Assembly: GCA_900112995.1 (NCBI GenBank)
Contig: FONU01000016.1
Span: 1 to 64,000, forward strand
DNA from: [Lactobacillus] rogosae
Lineage (GTDB): Bacteria > Bacillota > Clostridia > Lachnospirales > Lachnospiraceae
Direction: 5' to 3'
Length of the DNA: 64,000 nucleotides
Shown here: positions 52,991-62,355 of the stretch, one piece after another
Layout of the letters: every line of letters begins with the position of its first letter
How positions within the stretch are numbered: position 1 is the first letter of the stretch
Translations under genes and position numbers: made by a program
Notes under the pieces: model-generated
Told to the model about the DNA's origin: nothing
The model's input: only the letters and a program-made list of their open reading frames with translations
Database searches by the model: none

Positions 52991-53869
52991 TTAATTACAT
53001 TGTCCACATCCACCGTGATGTGTATCTCCTTCAAGGGCTGCAAGCATAGCTCTGCCCTCTTCTGTCTTATATGTCTGCTGACGTTTCATAGCCTGGTCAA
53101 AGTCTACTAAATGTCCATCGAACTCCGGTCCGTCTACACAAGCGAACTTAATCTCATCACCAACCTGAAGTCTGCATGCACCACACATACCTGTACCATC
53201 AACCATAATAGGGTTCATACTTACAACTGTAGGTATACCTAATTCCTTAGTTAAAAGACAGACGAATTTCATCATAATCAATGGTCCAATCGCTATACAT
53301 TTGTCATACTTCTTACCCTGTGCATAAAGATCTTTAAGTACATCTGTACCCATACCTTTTCTTACATAGCTGCCATCATCAGTTGTTATATAAAGATTAC
53401 CTGCCACTGCCTTCATCTCTTCTTCTAATAAGATAAGGTCTTTGTTCTTAGCTCCAACGATAACATCAACATCTACACCATGCTCATGAAGCCATTTTAC
53501 CTGAGGATATACTGGTGCTGTACCTACACCACCTGCTATAAATACGATATTCTGCTTCTTTAAATCCTCAATATTCTCGTGAATTAATTCTGAAGGGCAT
53601 CCTAATGGACCAACGAAATCACTAAAAGCATCACCTGCTTTAAGGTGAGACATTTTTTCTGTTGATGCTCCTACTATCTGGAATACAATTGTTATTGTTC
53701 CAGCTTCTCTGTCATAATCACAGATTGTAAGAGGAATTCTCTCTCCTTTTTCATCCATTTTAACAATTATGAACTGGCCAGGTTCACAGTGCTTAGCAAC
53801 TCTTGGTGCTTCAACATCCATAAGAAAAATCTTTTCTGCTAATTTTTCAGCCTTAAGAATCTTGTACAT
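52991..53869 (-). CDS. nfnA: NfnA-type FAD/NAD-binding [2Fe-2S] subunit
   Basis: The 292-residue protein has the ferredoxin-NADP reductase-like FAD domain (EPGQFIIVKMDEKGERIPLT), NAD domain (IVFIAGGVGTAPVYPQVKWL) and a C-terminal [2Fe-2S] loop, MCGACRLQVGDEIKFACVDG, typical of NfnA and of dihydroorotate dehydrogenase electron-transfer subunits. It ends with a GGCGQCN tail. It is paired with nfnB, with 23 bases between them. The complex would balance NADPH with NADH and ferredoxin, working alongside the Rnf complex encoded at 27-32 kb. Confidence 0.92.
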   Translation of the reverse strand: MYKILKAEKLAEKIFLMDVEAPRVAKHCEPGQFIIVKMDEKGERIPLTICDYDREAGTITIVFQIVGASTEKMSHLKAGDAFSDFVGPLGCPSELIHENIEDLKKQNIVFIAGGVGTAPVYPQVKWLHEHGVDVDVIVGAKNKDLILLEEEMKAVAGNLYITTDDGSYVRKGMGTDVLKDLYAQGKKYDKCIAIGPLIMMKFVCLLTKELGIPTVVSMNPIMVDGTGMCGACRLQVGDEIKFACVDGPEFDGHLVDFDQAMKRQQTYKTEEGRAMLAALEGDTHHGGCGQCN

Positions 53870-53923
53870 TTTATTACCCCTTTCAGTTATATATTATCTG
53901 AAGTGTTAATCACACATCAAAAC

Positions 53924-55591
53924 TTAATTATATGCGGCTGCACTATATGCTCCGCCATTCTGTGTCACTGTATAGCAGTCACCTGTCTTAGTCGCGACAC
54001 CATAATAACCAGCTGTAGAAGTCTTACCCGTCTTAGATGTCACATCATATCTTACAACGAACATCTCAACTCCATCTACAGTTGTCCTTGACTGATATAC
54101 AAATGTAACTGTAGAACCATCAGCAGCTGTAGTTCCATCTGACTTAAGCACTCCCTTTGATATAAGCTTTCCTTTTAATATCTCAAGTGCCTCATTATAT
54201 ACATATGTCTTAGCCTTGTTGACAACATAGTTACGCTTAACAACACTGCTTGACTGGTTATGCGAATCAATTATAACAACAGATATTACATTATTACCTG
54301 TTGGAATTGTAAATGGTTCAGAGTATTCCTCCGAATTCTTAGTTGGTGTAGAACCATCTAATGTATAATACGCTGTACTGCCAACTGGAATATTATCTAT
54401 TGTCACAGTCTGTCCTTCCTCATATGTCCCTGAGGCAGGACCTACTGTTGGTGCAGATGGCTTCTTAAAGTCAACTGTATACTCCAGCTCCACAACATCA
54501 CTGCACACTCCTATGTCACTAATAGCAATAGCCTTTATTGTAGTAGTACCACTCTGTATTTCTATTGCTGTACCTGTGTAACGTTTACTTTTCTTATCTG
54601 GCTCAGTCTTATCTGTTGTGTAATATATTGTTGAACTGCTGTTCTCTGTAAATTGTAACTTAATCACATCATCATAGCTTCCAGCTTCAACTGATGGCTT
54701 AGGGGTTTCAACAACATAATCTGTAAGATATTTGTAACCCTGTTTATCCTTATAATCTTTAATAAGCTTATTAAGACTTGTTCCATCTTTCTTAGTATTA
54801 TATATTGAAGCTAATGCTTTTATAGCTTTCTCATTATTCTCATCAAATGATAAAATATCCTTTAACACTTCAATTGACATATCTGTATTATCTGTTGCAG
54901 CATAACACTGATACAATGTATATTTTAAATCTACATTTTTCTTGCCTTCAGATAACTTGGAAGCTTTAGCAAGATACTTAATAGCATTATCATAATCCTT
55001 GTTCTGATAAGAAGCCATTCCTTTATCATAATTATATTGGAACGAATTCTTATTCTTATTATTAAGAACAACTCCGACAACTATACCTATAATAACTACT
55101 AAAGCAGCTACTACACAGGAAACAGCTATAATCATCTTTTTCCTCTTAGCATCCATAGGCTTCTTATCCTTTTCCTGCACGCTGTCATCTTTCTCATTAT
55201 TACCATTATTCATATGTGCATCAGAGCTCTTATCCTGCTGTTCTGCCATATTATATTCTGTTACCGGTTCTGACTCCCTGACTTTATTATATTCTTTTAC
55301 TCTGCTGGTATCATCTATATTATTCTGTTCTTTATTGGATTGAAGTTTTTTGTCTGCATTCAAATCACTGATATTAATTGTAGCATCACTTACTTTAGTG
55401 AGCATATCATCTGTGACCTTAGGTATAACTCTTGTCTTACCCATTGTTTCATCAGCCAACTCATCATCTTCATCCGATAACTCGTTCTGAGTATCTATGA
55501 ACGCTTTAGCAACGTTAGTTTCTTCTTCAACAAGCTTTTTCATTGATTTAATTAACTCATTATCTAACTCATCTTTGTCATTGCTATTCAT
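53924..55591 (-). CDS. membrane protein with TPR and chitobiase/hexosaminidase C-terminal-type domains
   Basis: The 555-residue protein has a long acidic cytoplasmic N-terminus (1-150), a single membrane segment (~153-177, IIAVSCVVAALVVIIGIVVG), a TPR-like region (~185-290: YDKGMASYQNKDYDNAIKYL), two CHB_HEX_C-like Ig-type repeats (STIYYTTDKTEPDKKSKRY and STAYYTLDGSTPTKNSEEY) and a C-terminal beta domain. Similar proteins in Lachnospiraceae are of unknown role. It is separated from nfnA by 54 bases on the same strand; no signal peptidase site is evident, so the C-terminal part is probably outside the cell. Confidence 0.7.
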   Translation of the reverse strand: MNSNDKDELDNELIKSMKKLVEEETNVAKAFIDTQNELSDEDDELADETMGKTRVIPKVTDDMLTKVSDATINISDLNADKKLQSNKEQNNIDDTSRVKEYNKVRESEPVTEYNMAEQQDKSSDAHMNNGNNEKDDSVQEKDKKPMDAKRKKMIIAVSCVVAALVVIIGIVVGVVLNNKNKNSFQYNYDKGMASYQNKDYDNAIKYLAKASKLSEGKKNVDLKYTLYQCYAATDNTDMSIEVLKDILSFDENNEKAIKALASIYNTKKDGTSLNKLIKDYKDKQGYKYLTDYVVETPKPSVEAGSYDDVIKLQFTENSSSTIYYTTDKTEPDKKSKRYTGTAIEIQSGTTTIKAIAISDIGVCSDVVELEYTVDFKKPSAPTVGPASGTYEEGQTVTIDNIPVGSTAYYTLDGSTPTKNSEEYSEPFTIPTGNNVISVVIIDSHNQSSSVVKRNYVVNKAKTYVYNEALEILKGKLISKGVLKSDGTTAADGSTVTFVYQSRTTVDGVEMFVVRYDVTSKTGKTSTAGYYGVATKTGDCYTVTQNGGAYSAAAYN

Positions 55592-55845
55592 ACTTATTCC
55601 CCTGCCTTTATATTTTAACTAATAAATTCTAACATATTGATACTCAATAATCAATAAATTAACAAATTAAACTTTTTGAACTTTATAGCCATTACCCATT
55701 TGATATATATTATTTTATTATTTTCTTAATTCTTTTTATCGTTCTTTCACAAATAAGACATACTTTGCACACAATTACAGGTTATATTAATAATCAGATA
55801 GCAAAGTTAATTCTTTCTATCTCCCCCTCATATTAAATAATAAAG

Positions 55846-55881
55846 AACAGGCACCATAAGAATAATCTTATAGTGCCTGTT
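55846..55881 (+). terminator. hairpin upstream of the TPR membrane-protein gene
   Basis: AACAGGCACCATAAGA and TCTTATAGTGCCTGTT form a 16-bp stem (one mismatch on the plus strand, a G-U pair on the minus strand), followed by a T run on the plus strand (TCTTTTT). It sits in the 476-base gap between the Ig-like gene and the TPR gene. The rest of that gap is promoter-like AT-rich sequence. Confidence 0.6.
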
Positions 55882-55973
55882 TCTTTTTATATTGTCTATT
55901 TTGTTCTATAAGCCGTTTATTATTACAGTCAGTTCCATTATGTTCTGATAACAGTCAAAATATTATATAAAGA

Positions 55974-56009
55974 ATGGTTATGCCAGACTTGAATGTCTGG
56001 CATAACCAT
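55974..56009 (-). terminator. terminator after the Ig-like repeat protein
   Basis: ATGGTTATGCCAGAC and GTCTGGCATAACCAT form a perfect 15-bp stem with a 6-base loop, followed by TTCTTTATATAA on the minus strand, 59 bases beyond the stop. Confidence 0.85.
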
Positions 56010-56067
56010 CTTTAAGTTCTATAATATCTTTAAAGCTTATATCAAGAATTGAAATTTTCCAGCAGCA

Positions 56068-59000
56068 TTACCTGATGTTAGTAACTGTTACTGTACAGCT
56101 AAGTGTCTTATTATGAACTGTAGCTGTTACTGTAGCTGTTCCTGCCCGTCTACCTATAACTTCACCTGATGATGAAACCGTACATACTCTTGGATTAGAA
56201 CTTCTCCAGGTAACAGCATCTTCTGTACCTATTACATCTAGATTAAATCTATCGTACTGCTCCAATCTCACTCGTGATGTACTCATAGCAAGCGAATGTA
56301 CCGTACATGAAGCTTCTACACTGCTGTTATTGCTTATAACAAACACATCTGCAGTACCAGGACCAACGGTTGTGATTACACCATTCTGGTCTACCTGTAC
56401 AATTCCTGTATCTGTTGAATACCACTCATAAGAATCTGTATTATTAACAGGTCTTACAATTACTGATAACTGTCTAGCTCGTCCAGAAAGCATATATATT
56501 TCTTTAGAGTTAATTCTTAATGATGATATGTTAACAACTGGTGTTACATATACCCAGCATACACCCTTAACTTCGTTACCGTCTTGTGATGTAGCTGTTA
56601 TCTTACATTTACCAGTACTAAGGGCAAATATTTCTCCCGACTCATCTACTGTTGCAATAGCTTCATTAGATGATGTCCATGATACATCTTTGACAGTTGC
56701 ACTGTCTGGTGTTATGACTGCTGTAACCTTAGCTGAATCACCAACAAGAAGCCTTACTGTATCTGGTTCAACTGTAATTCCTATTACAGGATCAACAACC
56801 TTTACAATACAAGAAGCACTAACACCACTTCCGTCTGCCGCTGTTGCTGTAATAACTGCATTACCAACTGAGTTGGCACTTAAGTTACCATTGCCATCTA
56901 CATAACATATATCATAATTAGAAGATGACCATACTATATTCTTATTAGTAGCTGTATCCGTTCCAACAGAAGCAACAAGCGTTCCTGTTGAACCAACATT
57001 CATAAATTTATCAGTTTCACTAAGAGTTATTGATGATACATACTCTTTTACTACAATCGTACACGCCGCCGTTAACTTATTAACTTCGGTTGTCACTTCA
57101 ATTATACAACTTCCACCCTTTAATGCTGTAACAACACCATTTTCATCTACTGTTGCTACTGATGGATCACTTGATAAATATGTAACATTCTTATTCTCAG
57201 CATCATAAGGTTCAACTACCGGTATGATTGCATATTTAGCTCCAACCCATAATTCCTGATAATCTGAGTTAAGCGAAATTCCTGTTACCGGCTGTGTAAC
57301 CGTTACAACACAATATGCTGTAAGTCCTGTATCAACATTGGTTGCAATAATAGATGTTGTACCAGCACCTACTGCTGTAACCTTACCATCGCTCTCAACT
57401 GTACACACGCTCTCATCACGGCTTTCCCAGCTGATAATCTTATTATCTGCATTCTCTGGAAGACAAGTAGCATTAAGCCAGAATACCTGACCCTGTCTTA
57501 CAGTTATATCTGTTGTATTAAGTATAACCTGTGTTACAGGCTGTTTAACATATATATTACACATTGCTGTGTAGTTACCGTCCAATGACTTACAAAGGAT
57601 TGTACAACTTCCTGTTCCAACTGCTTCTACAAGACCATTAGAATCTACGATACACACATTAGTATTAGAAGATTCCCATACTACTGTTCTATTAGTAGCT
57701 GTTACCGGAAGAACCTCTGCTGTAATTCTTAATGTACTGCCTATTGACATTATCTCATCAGTATAATCAAGCTTAATCTGCTCTACTGGTATGCTTATGA
57801 TAAAGTTACAAGTAGCTATATATGCTCCATCTGTTGTCTTACATACGATCGTACAATATCCTGGCTTAACATACTTAACAAGACCATTCTCATCTACTGT
57901 TGCAACTGATGGATCTGATGATGTCCATGTTACAGCACGGTCAACACCTTCGCCTGCTGGAAGAACAGTTGCAACGAGCTGATACTGACCAACTGCCATC
58001 GATGATTCAACTGTTGTTGCATTAAGTACAAGACCTGTTACAGGTTCTCTTACATATACATCACAAGTTGCTACTTTAAGTCCGTCTTCTGTTATGACCG
58101 TAATTGTTGTTGTACCACCAGATACACCAGTAATTGTAGCTGTATAGCTGTCACCTTCTACTGTTGCAACATCTGTATTAGATGATGACCATAATACTTT
58201 ATTATTAGTTGGTGCTGATGGGTTAAATATAAGCTGTACAGTATCAGATGAACCTCTGTCTACTGTAAGTGATGAAGGATTAATAGTAATCTCACCCACT
58301 GGTGTTGTAACATATACAACACAGGTTGCTTTCTTAATAACGCCATTAACATTCTGTGTCACCTTAATATGTGCTATACCTGATGCAATACCTGTTACCT
58401 TGAATGTTCTTCCGTCTTCTGACTGAACTACATTAATTAAAGTCTCAGTTGGAACAACTCCTGCTGCATCTGGCTGATTCTCTACTGTAAATGTAATATC
58501 ATCCTTGCTAGGATTATTAGTTACAAGTGCCACAAGGTTCTGTGTATCACCTATATTAACACTCATTGATGTAAGGCTTAAGCCAAATCCATCGATAACT
58601 GTAATCTCATAAGAAAGCTGATTATTAAGCTTGTACTTTGTTGAAAGTTCATCGTCAACTCTTGTTGCATATATAGTAGCTTTACCAGCTCCCATTGCTG
58701 TAACAAGACCTGTTGTTGCATCAACCTGAAGTACGCTGTTATCAGATGTTGACCAGGTAACCTCTGTTGATTTAGCAGAAGTCTTAAGCTGTATTGAGTC
58801 ACCCACATTCATATTGCTTACATCATTGCCAAGCTTCTTAAATGGTACAACAACATTAACTACATCTTTGGTCGCCCAGCCTATGTTACCCTGTACATCA
58901 ATACTTGCAACACCTGCTGTTGCCTGGGCTACACCTGCGTTAACACCTTTTACGCTGCCAGCCTTATATGTAATTACGTCTGTATCTGATGATACATATG

Positions 59001-59952
59001 TAACACCTGCTGTTGCTGGATACTTAATATTAGAAGGAATTGCTTCTTCTTTAAAGTCTTCAAAATCTTTATCTGATAATGTAATAAATCTTGTACCATC
59101 AGAAAGCTTCTGAATAGAATGTCCTTCTGAGTTAGCAACTCCATCAGTGTATTCGACCTTTGATGTTATCTGGTATGTTGCTGTAAGAGAATTGATACCA
59201 TCACCATCTGCTGTTCTTACTTTAAGATTAGTTCTACCACCACCGACAATCTTAAGTGTTACTTTAGCACCTGAAGATGATACTTTCTCTACAATACCAT
59301 CTTTAGAAAGACTTCCTGTCTTATCATTGTCTGTTTCAACAAATATTTTATTAGTATCATTGGCATTAGATGTTATCTCAATAATATCTCCTACCTGATA
59401 ACAAAGCATTTCTTCTTTTGTAAGCTCTACACCATTTCTGTATGCCTTAAAGCTGTTAATCTTTAAAGGAACGATGATATCTACAGAGTCATTTCCAAGC
59501 TCTTCTTCATAAGTAATGCTACCGTCTGGTCCGTAAGCCTTAGTATAATATGTAGCCGTAATTGTTGCCTTACCTGCTCTATTACCATATATTGTAGGAT
59601 TGGCAGTGCCTTCTGCTGTGTCTGCATATTTAGTTCCCGCACTATCACTTACGACAAATTTAATAATATCAGAGTTGGATACTGTCCATTTAAGATTTCT
59701 TACTGCCGGCTTATAATTATCCGGTGAATCCTGACTGACATTATTCTCATCTCTTCCCGACATAGTTGCCACGATGCTGTTCGACTCTGTGCCCTGATTA
59801 ACAATTGTTGCTGTCGTTGTCACTGATACAGTGACACTGGAATCAGCTTTAGCAAATACCATATATCCGCCAAATACGAATATAACAAGCATTGCTGAAA
59901 GCAATATTTTCCATTGGATTTTGAGTTTTCTTAACTTCTTGATATTGCTCAT
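56068..59952 (-). CDS. giant surface protein with about ten BIG2/Ig-like domains
   Basis: The 1294-residue product has a signal/anchor segment (residues 16-38, ILLSAMLVIFVFGGYMVFA), degenerate N-terminal repeats, then roughly nine to eleven BIG_2-type Ig domains. Each has a pattern such as VTWSSSDPSVATVDENGLV, an AxGxGxCTI strand, and mostly a Cys in the last strand (ATCDVYV, AMCNIYV, AACTIVV). Such domains are found in adhesins and S-layer-associated proteins. There is no LPXTG-like motif or C-terminal hydrophobic tail, so it is probably held by the N-terminal segment or released. No enzymatic domain is visible. Confidence 0.88.
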   Translation of the reverse strand: MSNIKKLRKLKIQWKILLSAMLVIFVFGGYMVFAKADSSVTVSVTTTATIVNQGTESNSIVATMSGRDENNVSQDSPDNYKPAVRNLKWTVSNSDIIKFVVSDSAGTKYADTAEGTANPTIYGNRAGKATITATYYTKAYGPDGSITYEEELGNDSVDIIVPLKINSFKAYRNGVELTKEEMLCYQVGDIIEITSNANDTNKIFVETDNDKTGSLSKDGIVEKVSSSGAKVTLKIVGGGRTNLKVRTADGDGINSLTATYQITSKVEYTDGVANSEGHSIQKLSDGTRFITLSDKDFEDFKEEAIPSNIKYPATAGVTYVSSDTDVITYKAGSVKGVNAGVAQATAGVASIDVQGNIGWATKDVVNVVVPFKKLGNDVSNMNVGDSIQLKTSAKSTEVTWSTSDNSVLQVDATTGLVTAMGAGKATIYATRVDDELSTKYKLNNQLSYEITVIDGFGLSLTSMSVNIGDTQNLVALVTNNPSKDDITFTVENQPDAAGVVPTETLINVVQSEDGRTFKVTGIASGIAHIKVTQNVNGVIKKATCVVYVTTPVGEITINPSSLTVDRGSSDTVQLIFNPSAPTNNKVLWSSSNTDVATVEGDSYTATITGVSGGTTTITVITEDGLKVATCDVYVREPVTGLVLNATTVESSMAVGQYQLVATVLPAGEGVDRAVTWTSSDPSVATVDENGLVKYVKPGYCTIVCKTTDGAYIATCNFIISIPVEQIKLDYTDEIMSIGSTLRITAEVLPVTATNRTVVWESSNTNVCIVDSNGLVEAVGTGSCTILCKSLDGNYTAMCNIYVKQPVTQVILNTTDITVRQGQVFWLNATCLPENADNKIISWESRDESVCTVESDGKVTAVGAGTTSIIATNVDTGLTAYCVVTVTQPVTGISLNSDYQELWVGAKYAIIPVVEPYDAENKNVTYLSSDPSVATVDENGVVTALKGGSCIIEVTTEVNKLTAACTIVVKEYVSSITLSETDKFMNVGSTGTLVASVGTDTATNKNIVWSSSNYDICYVDGNGNLSANSVGNAVITATAADGSGVSASCIVKVVDPVIGITVEPDTVRLLVGDSAKVTAVITPDSATVKDVSWTSSNEAIATVDESGEIFALSTGKCKITATSQDGNEVKGVCWVYVTPVVNISSLRINSKEIYMLSGRARQLSVIVRPVNNTDSYEWYSTDTGIVQVDQNGVITTVGPGTADVFVISNNSSVEASCTVHSLAMSTSRVRLEQYDRFNLDVIGTEDAVTWRSSNPRVCTVSSSGEVIGRRAGTATVTATVHNKTLSCTVTVTNIR

Positions 59953-60274
59953 ATATATGCCTCATTTCATAAATATTATTCATTGGTATACTATTTTAGA
60001 AATATTTTACAATATCTCCACAATATTTTCAATAAGCAAAAAGTTCTATTTTCAATAATTATGTATATTTTTTTAACATTTCACTTTTTATAAATTGCAT
60101 TACATCTTACATAATACATTATATTTCAATTTATATATAATGTAACTTACCAATATTCTTTTTAATCAGTGGAAAATTGACAGCTTTATACAAAACTTTA
60201 CTTAAATATATAGATTAAATCTAAATTATATGTTAATATGATTATGTAAAAATTTATTTGGAGGTATCTAAAAA
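59953..60274. other. divergent promoter region of the Ig-like and KDG kinase genes
   Basis: This AT-rich spacer separates two outward-facing genes. A TTGACA at 60177-60182 is the best -35 candidate for the KDG kinase, but the -10 partner (TTAAAT-like, about 19 bp away) is weak. The ACTAACATGTTAGT palindrome of the uid and uxu genes was not found here. Confidence 0.4.
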
Positions 60275-61387
60275 ATGAAATTAAATTTAAGACCAGCTGA
60301 AGAATGCACATTTGATGCTGTATCTTTAGGTGAAGTAATGCTTCGTCTTGATCCAGGTGAAGGAAGAATTCGTACAGCAAGAAGCTTTAGAGCATGGGAA
60401 GGTGGCGGAGAATATAACGTTATCCGTGGTCTTCACAAGTGCTTCGGTATGAGAACTGCTGTTATCACATCTTTCGCTGATAACGAAGTAGGTCTTCTTA
60501 TGAAGGACTTCATCGAACAGGGTGGTGTTGATACATCCCTTATCTGCTGGAAGAAGACAGATGGTATCGGTCGTCTTTGCAGAAATGGTCTCAACTTCAC
60601 AGAAAGAGGATTCGGTATCCGTGGTGCCAAGGGTTGCTCAGATAGAGCTAACACAGCTATTTCTCAGGCTACTCCAGAAGATTTCGACTTTGATTACATC
60701 TTCAAGAACAAGAGCGATGGTGGCTTAGGTGTTCGTTGGTTACATACAGGTGGTATCTATGCTGCTCTTTCTGAACAGGCTTGTGAAACTGTTATTGCAG
60801 CTTGTAAGGCAGCTAAGAAGTACGGTACAATCGTATCTTACGATCTTAACTACAGACCATCTATGTGGGAAGCTATTGGCGGTTTAGCTAAGGCTCAGGA
60901 AGTTAATAAGGAAGTTGCTAAGTATGTTGACGTTATGATTGGTAACGAAGAAGACTTCACAGCTTGCCTTGGTTTCGAAATCGAAGGTAACGATGAGAAC
61001 CTTAAGACTCTTAACCTTGATGGTTACAAGAAGATGATTAACGAAGCTGCTGCTACATACCCTAACTTCAAGGCTGTTGCTACAACTCTTCGTCAGGTTA
61101 AGACAGCTACAGTTAATGACTGGTCAGCAATCTGCTGGGCTGATGGTGAAATCTACAAAGCTGCTCAGTATGATGGACTTGAAATCATGGATAGAGTTGG
61201 TGGCGGAGATTCATTCGCTTCAGGTCTTGTATATGGTCTTATGACATTTGAAGACGCTGAAAAGGCTGTTAACTATGGTGCTGCTCATGGTGCATTAGCT
61301 ATGACAACTCCTGGTGATACAACAATGGCTTCTCTTAAGGAAGTTGAAGGTATCGTTGGTGGAGCTGGTGCCAGAGTTCAGAGATAA
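60275..61387 (+). CDS. kdgK: PfkB-family 2-keto-3-deoxygluconate kinase
   Basis: The product of 370 residues matches KDG kinases: N-terminal VSLGEVMLRLDPGEGRI, AWEGGGEYNVIRGLHK, LNYRPSMW, and the C-terminal PfkB signature DRVGGGDSFASGLVYG, with catalytic Asp312. It phosphorylates KDG, the product of uxuA, to KDG-6-phosphate. Codon use is strongly biased to a few codons (for example GGT, CTT), which suggests high expression. GGAGG lies 10 bases before the ATG. It is divergent from the Ig-like gene and alone on its strand, not in the uxu operon. Confidence 0.9.
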   Translation: MKLNLRPAEECTFDAVSLGEVMLRLDPGEGRIRTARSFRAWEGGGEYNVIRGLHKCFGMRTAVITSFADNEVGLLMKDFIEQGGVDTSLICWKKTDGIGRLCRNGLNFTERGFGIRGAKGCSDRANTAISQATPEDFDFDYIFKNKSDGGLGVRWLHTGGIYAALSEQACETVIAACKAAKKYGTIVSYDLNYRPSMWEAIGGLAKAQEVNKEVAKYVDVMIGNEEDFTACLGFEIEGNDENLKTLNLDGYKKMINEAAATYPNFKAVATTLRQVKTATVNDWSAICWADGEIYKAAQYDGLEIMDRVGGGDSFASGLVYGLMTFEDAEKAVNYGAAHGALAMTTPGDTTMASLKEVEGIVGGAGARVQR

Positions 61388-61434
61388 TTAAACATTGTTT
61401 TAGTTAATCCATTTAAACTTATGCTTTTAAGCAT

Positions 61435-61472
61435 AAAAAGGAGGTATACAGAATTCCGTATACCTCCTTTTT
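61435..61472 (+). terminator. terminator of the KDG kinase gene
   Basis: AAAAAGGAGGTATAC and GTATACCTCCTTTTT form a perfect 15-bp stem with an 8-base loop and a T run. Confidence 0.92.
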
Positions 61473-61630
61473 CAGTTATATAACACAATAATTGAAATAA
61501 ATCAGCTAATTAACACTATTTATCATATCAACCTACATTTTTCAACGCGAACAATGTAAATTTCTATGGAATTTTATCAAAAAGAAATATATAATAACGT
61601 AAGTATTAATTGTTAGAAGTGGAGATTACT

Positions 61631-62344
61631 ATGAAGATTGCCGTATGTGATGATGACCAATACGAATTAGGTATAATAAGAGAACTTTTAGATAATTATG
61701 AAGCCTCATCTAATATCAGCTTCACAGTGAAATATTATAATAGCAGTGTCGAGCTTGCTTCTACTGCTGGATTTGAGAAGTTTGACATATATTTTCTTGA
61801 CATTATTATGCCAGTAATGAACGGACTTGCACTCGCTAAGGAAATCCGTACCTTTGATAAAGCCGCACCTATAATATTCTTAACTTCATCTTCCGAATTT
61901 GCAGTAGACAGCTATGAAGTCAAGGCATTTAATTACCTGTTAAAGCCCGTGAACAAAGAACGCCTGTATACTACGCTTGATGATTTAATAGACTTCTTTA
62001 ACATCGAACAGACAAACAACATAATTATTAAGAACAATTCAGGTATACACAAAATCCGTACAGCTGATATTGTCTATGCGGAAGCATTAAACCGCAAGGT
62101 AACTATTCATCTTAAAAATGGAGAACACATAACATCAACCGACGTATTCTCCTCAATATGTGATACACTTAGTATTCACAAAGAATTTACGCTTCCACAC
62201 CGTTCATATATTGCTCAGATGAACTACATAAGTACTATTATTAGTAATGAAATTCATCTGAGCAATAACAAAACAGTTCCATTGGCACAACGCCGTGTCG
62301 TTGAAATCAAGAAGCAGTATTTAACTTTCCAGATGGAAGAATAA
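61631..62344 (+). CDS. LytTR-family response regulator
   Basis: From the ATG at 61631 (GGAG six bases upstream) the 237-residue protein has a receiver domain with the acidic pocket CDDDQ, the phosphorylated Asp in FLDIIMPVMNG, and the KP loop YLLKPVNKERLY. A LytTR DNA-binding domain follows (~140-235: IVYAEALNRKVTIHLKNGEH, FTLPHRSYIAQMNYI, VPLAQRRVVEIKKQY). It is followed 11 bases later by a GHKL kinase, so the two form a two-component pair like AgrA/AgrC. Targets are unknown. Confidence 0.93.
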   Translation: MKIAVCDDDQYELGIIRELLDNYEASSNISFTVKYYNSSVELASTAGFEKFDIYFLDIIMPVMNGLALAKEIRTFDKAAPIIFLTSSSEFAVDSYEVKAFNYLLKPVNKERLYTTLDDLIDFFNIEQTNNIIIKNNSGIHKIRTADIVYAEALNRKVTIHLKNGEHITSTDVFSSICDTLSIHKEFTLPHRSYIAQMNYISTIISNEIHLSNNKTVPLAQRRVVEIKKQYLTFQMEE

Positions 62345-62355
62345 CAGGGGGCTAT

